Origin: Trebouxia sp. TZW2008
Lineage: Eukaryota; Chlorophyta; Trebouxiophyceae; Trebouxiales; Trebouxiaceae
DNA: 64,000 nt
Reading direction: 5' to 3'
Assembly: GCA_002118135.1 (NCBI GenBank)
Contig: BDIU01000068.1
Coordinates: forward strand, 62,001 to 126,000
Shown: positions 31,911-46,537 of the stretch, piece after piece
Layout: the number at the start of each line of letters is the position of its first letter
How positions within the stretch are numbered: the first letter of the stretch is position 1
Translations under genes and position numbers: made by a program
Notes under the pieces: generated by a model
What the model was told of the DNA's origin: nothing
What the model saw: the letters and a program-made list of their open reading frames with translations, nothing else
Databases searched by the model: none

Positions 31911-34900
31911 GCGATCGCTCTGAACGTCATACACCATGACCAACAGCCAACCATCATCCTCCCTAGAAGAGCCTGGTCTAGGACAGAAAATGGGTTCTTG
32001 TGCAAACTGATCTGACCCCGCATCCCAAATGTCGCTGCTGACTGCTTCTACATCAAAACGGGTGTCCAGTCCAAGGTCGGTGGGCAGATTGAGCTTCATC
32101 ACAACCTGCAAAGGAAAGAATTGCGGTGTCTAACATGGTGTCACAGCTGTCAGAAATTGGATCCTTGTGCAAAGCAGTTTGGGTGAGCATTTCAGATATC
32201 ATCGCTGACTGCTTGGACGTAAAAAGAAGTGTCTAGCCCAAGATCTGTTGGAAGCGTGAGCCTCATCACTACCTGTACAAGGAAAGCTGCAAGGTCAAAC
32301 ATGGCAACACTGCTAGCAGAGTTGGAATAGCCTAACGACACCTGACACAGAGCAGTCGACTTTGAGCCAGCATTCCAAATATCACTTTGCTGGCTGCTCA
32401 GATGTCTCATGGGGTGTCTAGGGTTTCAGGGGTAGGATTGATTTGCAGAAGGCCCCAGCTGCTCATGTCTGTCACGCAGCTGCTGCCCAGGTGATCGTAC
32501 TTGTGCGACTTCTTGCACTTCCGTCGTATCAACAGCAAACACATCTGGTGAATGTGTCACCCTTGACATCATCTAAAGTAGCAATACCAAGGACTGGGCT
32601 CAGAGCCTTGTTGAAGGGTGGACTGACCTGCAAGGGACCCCAGATGCTCTTGTTGTTGACTCTGCTGCTGCCCACATAGGCGTACTTATAGACTGTGCTG
32701 CTGCCCACATAGGCGTACTTGTGTGGCTTGTCTCTAACAGCATTAGTGCAACATGACACAGCTGCTAACAAAGAGTCAAGGCAATGTTTGATAGCACTTA
32801 AGGAATAGACTGACCTGCAAGGGGACCCAACTGCTCCTGTCATTGACTCTGCTGCTGCCGACATAGGCGTAGTTGCGAGGTGTATATACTGCAGTATGGA
32901 CACATGATGCAGATGCCAATGGACATATGATCAGATGATGTCAGACAATCTGAAATGACATTTAGACTGACCTGCAAGGGACCCATTTGCTCATGTTGTT
33001 GACTCTGCTGCTGCCAACGTAAGCATACTTGTGAGGCTTGCCCACGGCAGCAGGAGCCACAGAAGACACTCTTTGGATCACTTACAAACATATGCACTTG
33101 AGGAACGCCTGACCTGCAGGGGACCCCAGTTGCTCTTGTCGTTGACTCTGCTGCTGCCAACGTAAGCATACTTGTGGGGCTTGCCCACAACAGCAGGAGC
33201 CACAGAGGGTAGCTCACTGGCTCTGTCATTCAGGATTGGATGCCTGTCCACCTGCATGATGGCAAGATGGTGTTAGAAACAAGTCACCAAGGCATGCTCG
33301 GTTGTGTGAGTCACAAGTGGAGGCGTCTCCATCTTTGACCATGGATGCCTGTTGATCTGTGCAACAGCAGCTTTTTCCCGCACAACACTCAGTAAGGCAG
33401 CTCGCTGGCTCTGTCAGTCAAGATTGAATGCCTCTCCACCTACGCATTTGCAAGGATGTGCCGCCCTGCCTCCATTGAATAGAATTGTTGACTGTGTTAT
33501 TGCAGTGCTTGCCTGCCTCTCCACTGGTCTTTGCATGGGAACACACACGTCGGGGTGAACCCACGACTCCGCTGCTGCCAATGTAGGCGTAGTTGTTGGG
33601 CTTGCCCACAACAGCAGCAGCCACAGAGGGCAGCTTGCTGGCTCTGTCAGTAAAAACCGGATGCCTGTCTACCTGCACACAAGCAAAAATGTCTCAGAAT
33701 AAATGCATTGAGTGCAGGCTGTCACTTGGCAATCCACGCCTGCCTCTCCACTTTTGGGGCTTCCCCAGCAGAGCAGGAACCACAGAGAGCAGCTCACTGG
33801 CTCTGTCAGTCAAGATTGGATGTCTGTCCACCTGCATGTGGTAAAGGCATGTCAACTGAACTCATTCGCTCTGCTGCTGCCCTTATGCGCATACGTGTCA
33901 GGCTTGCCCATGACAGCAGGAGCCACAGAAGGCAGCTCGCTGGCGCTGTCAGTCAAGATTCGTTGCCTGTCCACCTGTGCACTTGCAAAGTTGTGATATG
34001 CATAATTCAGTAGGTCAAGCTGCAACTTGTTGCCAAATAGTGTTGCAGGAGCCACAGAGGGCAGCTCACTAGCTCTGTCAGTCAGGATAGAATGCCTGTC
34101 CACCTGCATCATGGCAAGAAGTGTCATGCATAGTTCACTAGGTCAGGCTGCACTTTTTGCCAAATCTTGATGCAGGAGCCACAGAGGGCAACTTGCTGGC
34201 TCTATCTGTCACAATAGGACGCCTGTCCACCTGCATACTGGCAAAGATGTATCATGAACAAGTTGGCTGAGCGTGACCAGTCACAGCATTCAAAGGTCCA
34301 GCATCAGCAGTGAGTGTTGGCATGACCAATGTCTAGGTCAAAAGCAGTTCATGTTTCATGCAACAGTGATGCAGGTCACAGACTCTGCCAGGATCAGATG
34401 CTTCCCCACCTGCATATTATTAGGATGCATATTGATAGACTAAGTCAAGGCATGTTAAGGAAACTTAATCAGGTGCAGACTTGGATGTCAGCGAATCTGA
34501 TGGCTTCTCTGCCCACAGAAGTGGGTGCCTGTACAAGGCACTTTTCATGACTGCAAGTGGACAAGCACCCCTTGACTGTGAAAATGCAGAAGCTTTGTCT
34601 TCAGATTGAGAAAACCCAGCCTGCCCTGCTCACTTGCTCACAACACAATATCAATGAATGTACAGGTGGGAAGGCAATCAGTCCTGCATGAGAAAGCCAG
34701 TGAACTGCCTTGCTGGGATCTGCCCATAGCATGCTGACGAAAATTTCATGCTGCAATTGTGTGCAGTGAAAAGCAGGCCTTATGCACAGCCTTTCTCAAA
34801 GGCAAGTATTGGAGTCGCATACCTGACCAGTTTTGGCATTGATGATGAGGCGGGTGACGACCCCCTTGCCAGGCTCTCCCTCAAACATTCCAGCAGAGTC

Positions 34901-37900
34901 ATAGTTGTTGCTGAAGTCAATGCCGGCCAGCGCTATAGTGTCCACTACAAGTCTGTCCTCCCTTGCCTCAAAGACATTTACATGATGGAAGGAGAAGAAT
35001 GCTGGAGTCTCAAACGTCGCTCTTGCTTGGTTGCCTGCATTGCACAAATCTGCTTTGTGAGCACTCTGTTGAAGAAGGCTGGATTCTTATCTGTATACAC
35101 TGCCCAGGGCCTTCATGTATGCAGGCTATCTCTGTCAGCATTCTGCGGAAAGTTACAGGGTTCACAAAGCGAGCATTGTTGCCTTCAGATACATTCATGG
35201 AAGGAGAAGAACGCTAGTAAGCAGACAGGTAGGCATACAGGTAACACGACGCATGGACAGGCCAACACGCAGGCGGCAGAGAGATGACTGACCTAGAATG
35301 GAGCTGCGCTTGCCAGGCCGTGTGATGACATGTATCTTTGTGGGTTTGTCAGCTTTGTACTCCAAGCATTCTGCTAAGCAGGCTTTTGCCAAGGCGTACT
35401 TGCCCAACAGCCGTCCGAAGTTCATCTCAATGGGATTCTCCAAAATGACGTAATGCTCATCTGTGACTAATACATCATGGATGAAGCCAAAAGTGCCTCC
35501 CTGCACAAAGAGTACAAATGTGTCATCAGCGTGGCTTTTGCAATGCCTACAGCAATCAAGACAAGTTATGCCGGAGCACTGCATTTGCTGCTTTGGTCTT
35601 TTCATCGTGTTGCGACACAATGAAATGTGCGGCATTACAGTACAAGGCACCTTGCATGCAAGCCTGTGCCTGGCTGAAGTGACAGATGCCATGTAACATC
35701 TGCGCAAGATGTTTGACGTAGATTGCAACGCATCATGCTGCAAGACCTTTGCTCACCAGCATCAAATGCTGTGTCTTGCTGATGCTTTGAAAGTCTTCCA
35801 TGGTCAGAACACACGCTGACTTTGGATGCTTATGCAAACAATTTCACCAACAGACTGCATCATGTCTCAGGGCTTACCGGCATCGTGTACTGTGTCTTGC
35901 TGATGCGGTTGAATTGGTCATCAAACACCCACATGGGCGCCGGCTCACTTTGTGACACCAACTGCTGCATTATCCTAATGCTGTTGGACTTGCCGTCAAG
36001 TTCTGGCATATGCAGAAGACTCACCGGCACGGCATGTTGTGTCTTGCTGATGCTGTTGAATTGTTCAGCGAACTTGTACTGTCAACATGCTCCAGCATGG
36101 TTATCAGAAAACTCACCAGCATTGTGTGGTGCATCTTGCTGATCCTGTTGCATGAGTCATCACTCTAGCATGGCGAGAAATTTACTGGCATTGTGTGCTG
36201 CGTCTTGCTGATGCTGTTGAATTGGTCATCAAACTCCCACACGGTCACCAACCCACATTGTGCTATTGATCATGAGTCACTGTCATCAATTGCTATATCT
36301 TGATGATACTGTTGCATTGGTCATCACTCTAGCATGGTCAAAAATCTCTGGCACTGTGTGCTGTATCTTGCTGATGCTGTTTAACTGGAGGCAATCCCTG
36401 ACACAGTGACAAGAGTGACAAGAGTTCTGAAGTCCAGCATGGTTACAGAACTTACTGGCATGGTATGCTGTGTCTTGCTGATGCTGTTGAATTGGTCATC
36501 AAACTCCCACATGGTCACCACACCACTCTGTGCTAATGACTGCTCCTGGAAGTTGAAACCAATCAAACGGCGGGAGCCATCAGCTTCTGTCACAATACGG
36601 TAGTGGGCTCCAAAGCGTTGCTTGTCTGTGTCAATAGCGCCATTGAGAGTAGTAGTCCCAATAGTTTTGAGGTCATTGTCCAGCTGATAAGGCAAGTCTG
36701 ACTGCAGCAACAAACATATCAATTGGTTAAGTCTGCAACACCAAGCAACATCTGATTTAGTGAGCCTCACAGCCTTGCCTGTCTGTGTGAATGGTACCAT
36801 GACAGTGTTAGTTCCAATAGCTTTGAGGTCATTGTCCATCTGATAGGGCAAATCTGACTGCACCAGCACACGAGAGCTGAGAAGCTGGTTCTGGAAGCTG
36901 AAATCAATCAGGCAACGCGATTCAAAAGCTTCTATCACAACACGGTAGTGCAATCCAAAGCGTTGCTTGTCTGTGTCAAAAGAGAGAGTGGAAGTCTCAA
37001 TGGTCTTCAGGTCGTTGACCAGCTGATAGGGCAAATCTGACTGCAGCACCAAACGGATTGATTGGGAAACTTTGACTGCAGCATCCAAAAAGGAGGTGCT
37101 AAAGCAGGAGTGAGCTTGATGCTGATGACATGGGTGGTGCCTGTGGTCTTCAGGTCACTGTCCAGCTGAAAGGGCAAGTCTGACTGCAGCATGAGATGGG
37201 AGTGAGAATAGTGGCAGTGAGCTCTGAAAGCGTTGCTTGTCTGTGTCAATTGCACCTTTCGAATTGGTGGTCCCTATGGTCTTCACATCATTGTCCAGCT
37301 GATAGGGCAAGTCTGACTGCAGCACATAAGAACATTTGACAGAATGCTGGTGAGCATCAAAGCCTCTGTAAAACAGGTTCCTTGAGGTGTGGTGATGTGT
37401 TTTCTTGATGGGCAGTGATGCATCTACTATAATAAATGTGCCTGCACAGTTGTTGGCAACAACATCAGCGCCACAACATATGCAGCAACTCAGCAATGCC
37501 CTTCAACAATGAAGATGTCAGCAAAATCCAGAAAGGCACAGTAAACTCTCTTTGTAATGACACTCAATGTAAGGACAATCTTGATGTAAGGACAACGCCA
37601 TTGATAACCAATCGCTGCATTCTGACTGCAGCGGTCCCTCTGAGCAAAGACAATTTTATGTCAGGACCAATTTTTTGGGGAACCAAAGCAGTCATTACAC
37701 AATGAGAATGTAAATGGTTTAGTTTAGCACATGATAGAACTGATTGGAGACAGTTGATTGCTTCTGTACGTGTCTAGATGGGCCTGCTGAGCCTGCCTAG
37801 CCTACGTTCACAATGCATGAATGAAATGAATGAATGAGTGAGAATTTGCGGTACTGCTTTGCCTTTGCGTCATTTTGACAGCAGCACAAGTCAAACAGCA

Positions 37901-40683
37901 GCTTTTAACATCAGCATGCCTGCAGCTCATTACTAGCAGCAGTGCAATGCAGGTTGAAATGTTGATGCACCATGCAGCTGTGACAAGGTTTCTGTGCAGA
38001 GTCCCTCATCATTCTGATTGTTTACCTCTGCAGTTTCAATTGGTGATGCCATGATCACAGCAGAGGTAAACAATCAGAATGATGAGTGACTCTGCAAAGA
38101 AACCTTGTCACAGCTGCATGGTGCATCAACAATTCACATATGTACAGAATATGCTTCTCAAGCAAATGGCATACACCTTGCTACGAACACATTCATGCAA
38201 ATGAAAGCCTGCACTGACCTCATACAAGGCCAGAAGCTTGTTGCCCCAGTTGACAACGCCTGTGTTGGCAACATTCTTGACTGTGAAGTCAAATGGGTTG
38301 AAGAACAAGCCGCCAGATGGATTGCCAACACTGAACACGCCTCTGAACAACATCTTGCCTGCTGCTTGCTCCTTCAAAAAATCGTGAGTGCGCACATACT
38401 TGTTCTGGAAATGGATCTTGCCGTCCTTGATTGCAAACTTGCAAATCTGCAGGTACATCAGGGTTTCAAGCCAGCAATCAATCAGTCTCCTTTCCTGCCT
38501 CCTCAACTAGGAGTGCTGCTGCTTGCTCCTTCAGTAAATCTGCCTTATGAATTAGTTTTGCTGCTGCTTGCGCCTTCAGTAGATCATGAATGCGCACATA
38601 CTTGTTCTGGAAATGGATCTTACCATCCTTGATTGCAAACTTGCAAATCTCCAACAAAATCTTCAACATCAGCATCCTCAGACTGCCTTGGGATTATTGA
38701 TAATGCATAGTCATGCATGCAAAGGCCTGGCATGTAGACCAACGGTCAAGCCACCACGTGCAAACATTCAGTTTGCATATCCAGTGACTTCTCTTTGTAA
38801 AGATTCTCTTGGTTGTAAGGACATTGCTGAGCTAAGGACAGCACAGTTGGAAAGCAATCACTGCATTATGACTGCAACGGTGCTCCTGAGTAAGGACAAT
38901 AAGATATATGGACAAGTTTCTCAAGATCAAGCAGTCAATACAAAGAGCAGTCAATGCACTGCCTACCACTCAGCCAAGTTCAAGTTGAGTGCAAGTCCAT
39001 TGACAACTCAAGTTGGCTGACTCACCATGCCGTCCCCGTCTAGTGGCTGAGCAAGCTTTGTGCCACCAACTTCCAGGAGACCAGGCCCATTCCGCAGCAG
39101 TGTCCCCTCGAGCTCAGCTGGAATGGTACCTGAACAGCAAATGATGCAAAGTCAAGGGTTTTACGTTTGTCAGGAAACGAGCAAGCTTTGTGGCCATTGC
39201 GCAGGAGACTTCCCTCAAGCTCAGTTGGAATGGTACCTGAAGATAACAGTAGTCAGTTGTACTGCCATCATGCCAATGTAGGGACATGCTATCTTGTGCT
39301 GGTGGATGCACCAGTTTTGTGCCGCCCACTTCACGGTGACCAGGCCCGTTGCGCAGAATTGTTCCCTCAAGCTCAACTGGAATGGTACCTGAACAGCACA
39401 GCACATGCGTCACTTTCATCAAGCTGAGGATGTGATCTTCTGCAAGGGTTGAGAAACATTGAAAGAGAATGCAAAGGTTCTCACTGCTTTTCTATTAGAG
39501 GGACAGCAGAGGCGCTTGATCATAAATGCGTACTGTGCAGCCAACCTCAAGCAAACTAGGCCCATTACGCATAAGTGTCTCCTCAAGCTCAGCTGGGATG
39601 GTACCTGAGCAGCTTGTTATTACTGCACTGTGCTAAGCTGAGTCGAAAGCTCTGACTTTGTCAGCAAGCAAGCAGCATGAATGAAAGATTGGCGCTGTGA
39701 GATGAACGAAATCATGGGTCTAAAGCTGACAGCATGTTGGTCAGCATGCTTAGGAAGAAGGTAGTACATGACAACTTCTGTTCTCAGATGCTGCACTGCG
39801 CTACAACGCCAGGGCTGCGCAGCCACACTAGATCATATGAACTGCTGTGCCTCAGTGCCTCAGGCCTGTCCACAACCCATGGCTTGCTCTCAGGGGATGA
39901 CTCATGCACACCCATGAGGGTGAGCATACTGGGTGAGGGCTAAAGAGAGATCACATGTTGTCCCAGGTCAAGCTGTTGATGTGGGCAGTGTTGCGAAGTG
40001 ACCCTAAGACCATCTGAGTTTTGGCTGAGTTGAACGCCGTACCAAATATGTTCTGACATGCAAAACTAAGCTGGCAAGGCTTAGATGTCCATTTACACAA
40101 GGAAACCAGACTTGATTTAATGCAGCAGGACTATTGCAGTTCGTTGATGGTGTCATGACTAGTCCTCGAGCGTTCTCACGGGAAGTTACCTTCAATGTCT
40201 TTGTCCTCCACCCAAAAGCTGAGCTCACTGTACTGGGACTTGTAACCTTGCTTGAACTTGTCAAACTCTTGCTGCGAGAACGAATTAGGTGCGTTGGTTT
40301 GGCCCTCAGCCTGAACATGGCCCCTGAGACCCTCTGGAGCCGCAATGGCGCTAACGACCTGAGAGTGCTGCCGGCTCTTTGCTGCTGTACGACCTGCGTG
40401 CTCTTCGTACGTCAACGGCACAAGCGGCAAGCAGAGCGCTGCACAACGTGCAAGGCGGCAGCGAGCCGGAGCCCGACTTCCAACTTGGCAGTCGCGTCTG
40501 CGCAGCTGCTCTAGAGTCAAGTATATAGAGGTGGAAATATATGAGCTTGGGCGTACCTAACGTTTGCCTCAAGCGAGCGCAAGTCGTCGGGACATGCAAT
40601 GAGCCAAATCGAACGCTTTGTGTCGCTGCTGAGCCTTTGAGGCAGACCGCAGAAGGACTTCCAGCTGCAAGCATGTGTTGCAT
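31629..40683 (-). CDS. Carotenoid cleavage dioxygenase, probably plastid
   Basis: Non-heme iron oxygenase that cuts conjugated double bonds of carotenoids or apocarotenoids. Minus-strand exons, all phases matching: 40683-40557, 40510-40190, 39129-39026, 38446-38219, 36701-36456, 35500-35293, 35034-34823, 33251-33114, 32105-31629; about 686 residues. The N-terminus (Ala/Ser/Arg-rich, few acids) fits a chloroplast transit peptide. Landmarks: EDKDIEG, LEGTLLRNGPG, NVANTGVV and LLALYE, then the four iron His in FGAHYR, GFIHDVLVT, FFSFHHVN and LPHRIPYG. All four are present, so catalysis is plausible. The usual tail after PYG is replaced by an in-frame tandem duplicate of the last segment (see findings). 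Subfamily (CCD1/4/7/8 or ACO-like) cannot be decided by eye. Divergent from an old yellow enzyme gene. Confidence 0.9.
32180..32412 (-). repeat. Acceptor-side copies of the last dioxygenase exon
   Basis: About 32185-32275 repeats VVMRLTLPTDLGLDT(S/R)F and runs into a TGA within SDDI*NA. About 32325-32405 repeats SDIWNAGSKS. Both retain the ...TGCAAAG/TGTACAAG-type context seen at the real acceptor (32106). Confidence 0.8.
32600..34550 (-). repeat. Ladder of about ten copies of dioxygenase exon 33114-33251
   Basis: The intact exon encodes VDRHPILNDRASELPSV...KYAYVGSSRVNDKSNWGPLQ. Copies lie at about 32625-32725 (with an inner KYAYVGSS duplication), 32810-32885, 32970-33060, 33340-33440, 33550-33680, 33740-33835, 33865-33985, 34040-34113, 34160-34240 and perhaps 34370-34415. 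Copies 3' of the gene's intact exon (lower coordinates) keep the exon end and GTCAG(T) donor. Copies 5' of it (higher coordinates) keep GCAGGTGGACAGGC at the acceptor and the exon start. Spacing is about 100-200 bp. Confidence 0.88.
35060..35235 (-). repeat. Acceptor-side copy of dioxygenase exon 35034-34823
   Basis: About 35190-35215 on the minus strand reads AFFSFHEC, a copy of AFFSFHHV around the third iron His, with the second His of the pair lost. A shorter related block lies near 35050-35080. Non-functional by itself. Confidence 0.6.
35755..36400 (-). repeat. Donor-side ladder of dioxygenase exon 36701-36456
   Basis: The end of the exon (encoding EFDDQFNSISKTQHTMP) and its donor are repeated near 35765, 35885, 36030, 36120, 36190 and 36350. 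Several retain ACT(T/C)AC at the donor position on the plus strand, the complement of GTAAGT or GTGAGT. The block at 36185-36250 is almost identical to the real exon end. Confidence 0.85.
36785..37322 (-). repeat. Acceptor-side ladder of dioxygenase exon 36701-36456
   Basis: Starts of the form QSDLPYQLDNDLKTIGTT recur at about 36862, 37042, 37187 and 37320. The second copy stays open almost to the exon middle (DTDKQRFGLHYRVV, retaining the first iron His position). All follow a CTGCAG acceptor. Spacing is 130-180 bp. Confidence 0.9.
37539..37710. mobile_element. TIR element (MITE-like), copy C
   Basis: A 172-bp copy starting CAGTAAACTCTCTTTGTAATG and ending TTACACAATGAGAATG, in a dioxygenase intron. 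Its internal TTGATGTAAGGACAACGCCA and GCGGTCCCTCTGAG are shared with copies A and B. Confidence 0.8.
37961..38130. repeat. 71-bp near-perfect inverted repeat with a 28-nt loop
   Basis: Left arm 37961-38031 and right arm 38060-38130 are reverse complements at 69 of 71 positions; the loop is 38032-38059. It lies in the dioxygenase intron between exons 38446-38219 and 36701-36456. A transcript from either strand would fold into one long hairpin. See findings. Confidence 0.93.
38490..38668 (-). repeat. Acceptor-side copies of dioxygenase exon 38446-38219
   Basis: About 38550-38665 repeats ICKFAIKDGKIHFQNKYVR and the following LLKAQAAAK. About 38495-38540 repeats only the LLKEQAA part. The copy continues in frame for over 50 codons but lacks the SVGNPSGGLFFNPFDF segment. 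Confidence 0.85.
38782..38961. mobile_element. TIR element (MITE-like), copy D
   Basis: About 180 bp, the most diverged copy: starts CAGTGACTTCTCTTTGTAA, contains GTAAGGACATTGCTGAG and TGAGTAAGGACAA, and ends near ACAAAGAGCAGTCAATGCACTG. In a dioxygenase intron. Confidence 0.7.
39165..39610 (-). repeat. Acceptor-side ladder of dioxygenase exon 39129-39026
   Basis: Starts of the form GTIPxELEGTLLRNG recur at about 39238 (breaks after RNG), 39390 (GTIPVELEGTILRNGPG..., open to the exon end) and 39605 (GTIPAELEETLMRNGPS). All follow a TTCAG, CTCAG or CTGTTCAG acceptor. The 39390 copy is a nearly complete alternative exon. Confidence 0.88.
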
Positions 40684-41496
40684 CTGGCACTTTGAGCGAT
40701 ATCTAGTCAAGCGGTGAAGCTCCTTTTCCCAGAAGGCTGTACTGCTGCTTGTGGCGCTGGGAGGTGCAAAGCAAACTCGGCAAGACGCCTATTCTCTATG
40801 TGACCACCTGTGCTCTTATCGCAACGTCACAAACCACATGCATGCAAAGTGAGCGCGAGCCCCTTATTTGAACGCACGTGGCTGAATCACACCGTATTAG
40901 TAATTGATCCAAACACAGCCTTGAACTTTTGACACAAGAAGAAGATGTCATGAAGCCTGCAGAAGCGCTGTGCTAGATTCAGTCAGCGCCCAGCACGTTC
41001 TGTGCTTTGGCCTGTGCACCGCTGCTGGTGTCCTAGTGCTTCTGTGCGTAGTAACACACCTCGCTGATAGCATGACATGCACCCTGTGTCATGTGCCTGC
41101 GGTAGTGCATTTTCTCTTCATTTCATTGTACACGCCAAGGCAAGCGTAAAGTGCCATCGTATTAATTTGCTTACTCAATTTTGTGTGTTCGGCGAATCCC
41201 TGCTGTGGCATTGACATTGTGCAAATTGTGCAATGCATTGCCTAACAAGGTTTGCCAAAATCCCTGGGACAGTCTGATTACGCTCATGCCATGCTCCCAT
41301 GGAGTAATGCAAGAATTTGCCCCGAGTCAAATGGCGAAAAGTGCAGAGCAGGTCGAGAACGCAGCTCGTCAGCTCCTGTCGCGACCTAGCAGACACGCAA
41401 CAACAGCGCAATGGCACCAGAAGTGCGACACAACGGTAGGAGCCTTTATGCGCGCCCTGCGTGTTCGTGCTATCTATACTCTAAGCAGGATCCGGC
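40684..41496. promoter_or_regulatory. Shared intergenic region between divergent dioxygenase and old yellow enzyme genes
   Basis: An 813-bp region between the inferred start codons of two divergently transcribed genes, so it must hold both promoters. I see no exon ladder here, in contrast to the flanking introns. No core promoter motif is clear enough to mark. Confidence 0.55.
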
Positions 41497-45403
<3,907 letters not shown>

Positions 45404-46537
45404 ACATACAAGTCCAAGCTATACTGACCACTGCTTTCTGCTTTGTGCGAATTCTGCCGTTAGTCAGTTCTGTCAAGAGTAAGCAGGTTGTCACTAGTTG
45501 CACGGTCCACCAAAGGAGCCTCAGAGTCATTGCGTAAGCACCATGTACACCAGCTGTGATTGCAATTGCTTGGGATTAGTGTCTCGCACTTATACCATGA
45601 ATGCCATGTATATACCCTCTATGTTTGCATAAGTACATAGCCAATACTGGAAGACTGTCTGTGTATGTCAAGTTTCTGAAAGGGCACTTGAGCATTATCA
45701 AGATTGTTCAAAGCAAGGATTGCAATAGCAGGAATTATATATAGCGTTGTTAGACTATGACGCATCATTGCAAATTCTTCTGATATACTGTAGTATCAAT
45801 AGATGTCAACAGCAAACCTCATTTGCAATCATGCAGAGTATTTTGCAGACAAAGCCTGCTCAGTACAGACAATCATTATGCCAAGTGTTGAAAGACTCAA
45901 GACCGATTGTAACAATCTGTGTGTCAGTGCATACGCTGGTCAATGATGAGCCCAGGTTGGCACAGCTACTGAACTTGCGTGCAGTCATCACCAAGAAACA
46001 TGCATGCAATTGAAATTTTGAATATACTCTCTGCACACTTTCAGCAAAGTAGCTCATGTACTGCATATATATGTGGCCTTGAAAGAGTTTCCGCTAGCAG
46101 CTGCTGTATGTCAGAAGCGGAACGCCTGATGCATCACCACGGGCAGCCCAGTCTCCCGGATCACTATCTATAAACTGCACAAGGTCTGCCGCACTTGCAC
46201 CAGTAATGGCGCAAGATGTCACTTCAACATGTAGAAGGACATTGCTCATCTTGTAACTAGGCACTCACTTGAAGGCACATGGTTCTGTACCATTATGTCT
46301 CCTGCAAATCTGAAGGAGGCAGCATGCTTGCAGTCGTGACCATGCATACACGATGATCTGTGTTTGGCAGCAACACAGGTCATTCTTGACTGTCATCAGG
46401 GTGAAAGCTGCAAGTGCACAATCTGAGACAGCTTGGAAGATACGGAGTCGTTTACGCACTGCGGCAGTGCACGGATTCATGCAGGAGACTACACAGTTGC
46501 AAGTGTTTCGCCTCTAAACGCGCTCTGTTCTGCCGTC
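45404..46537. other. Intergenic region between old yellow enzyme and IDE genes
   Basis: Contains the old yellow enzyme 3' flank and the IDE promoter and 5' UTR. Only short chance ORFs are seen; no ladder, element or RNA gene is recognised. Confidence 0.5.

Noticed and set aside
32600..34550. A repeat-domain protein (e.g. kelch or WD repeats)
   Set aside because: The repeats are separated by intron sequence with splice signals and match one CCD exon; they are not in one reading frame.
37961..38130. Inverted repeat as TIRs of a transposon
   Set aside because: The 28-nt loop leaves no room for an element body, no target-site duplication is visible, and the arms do not match the MITE termini.
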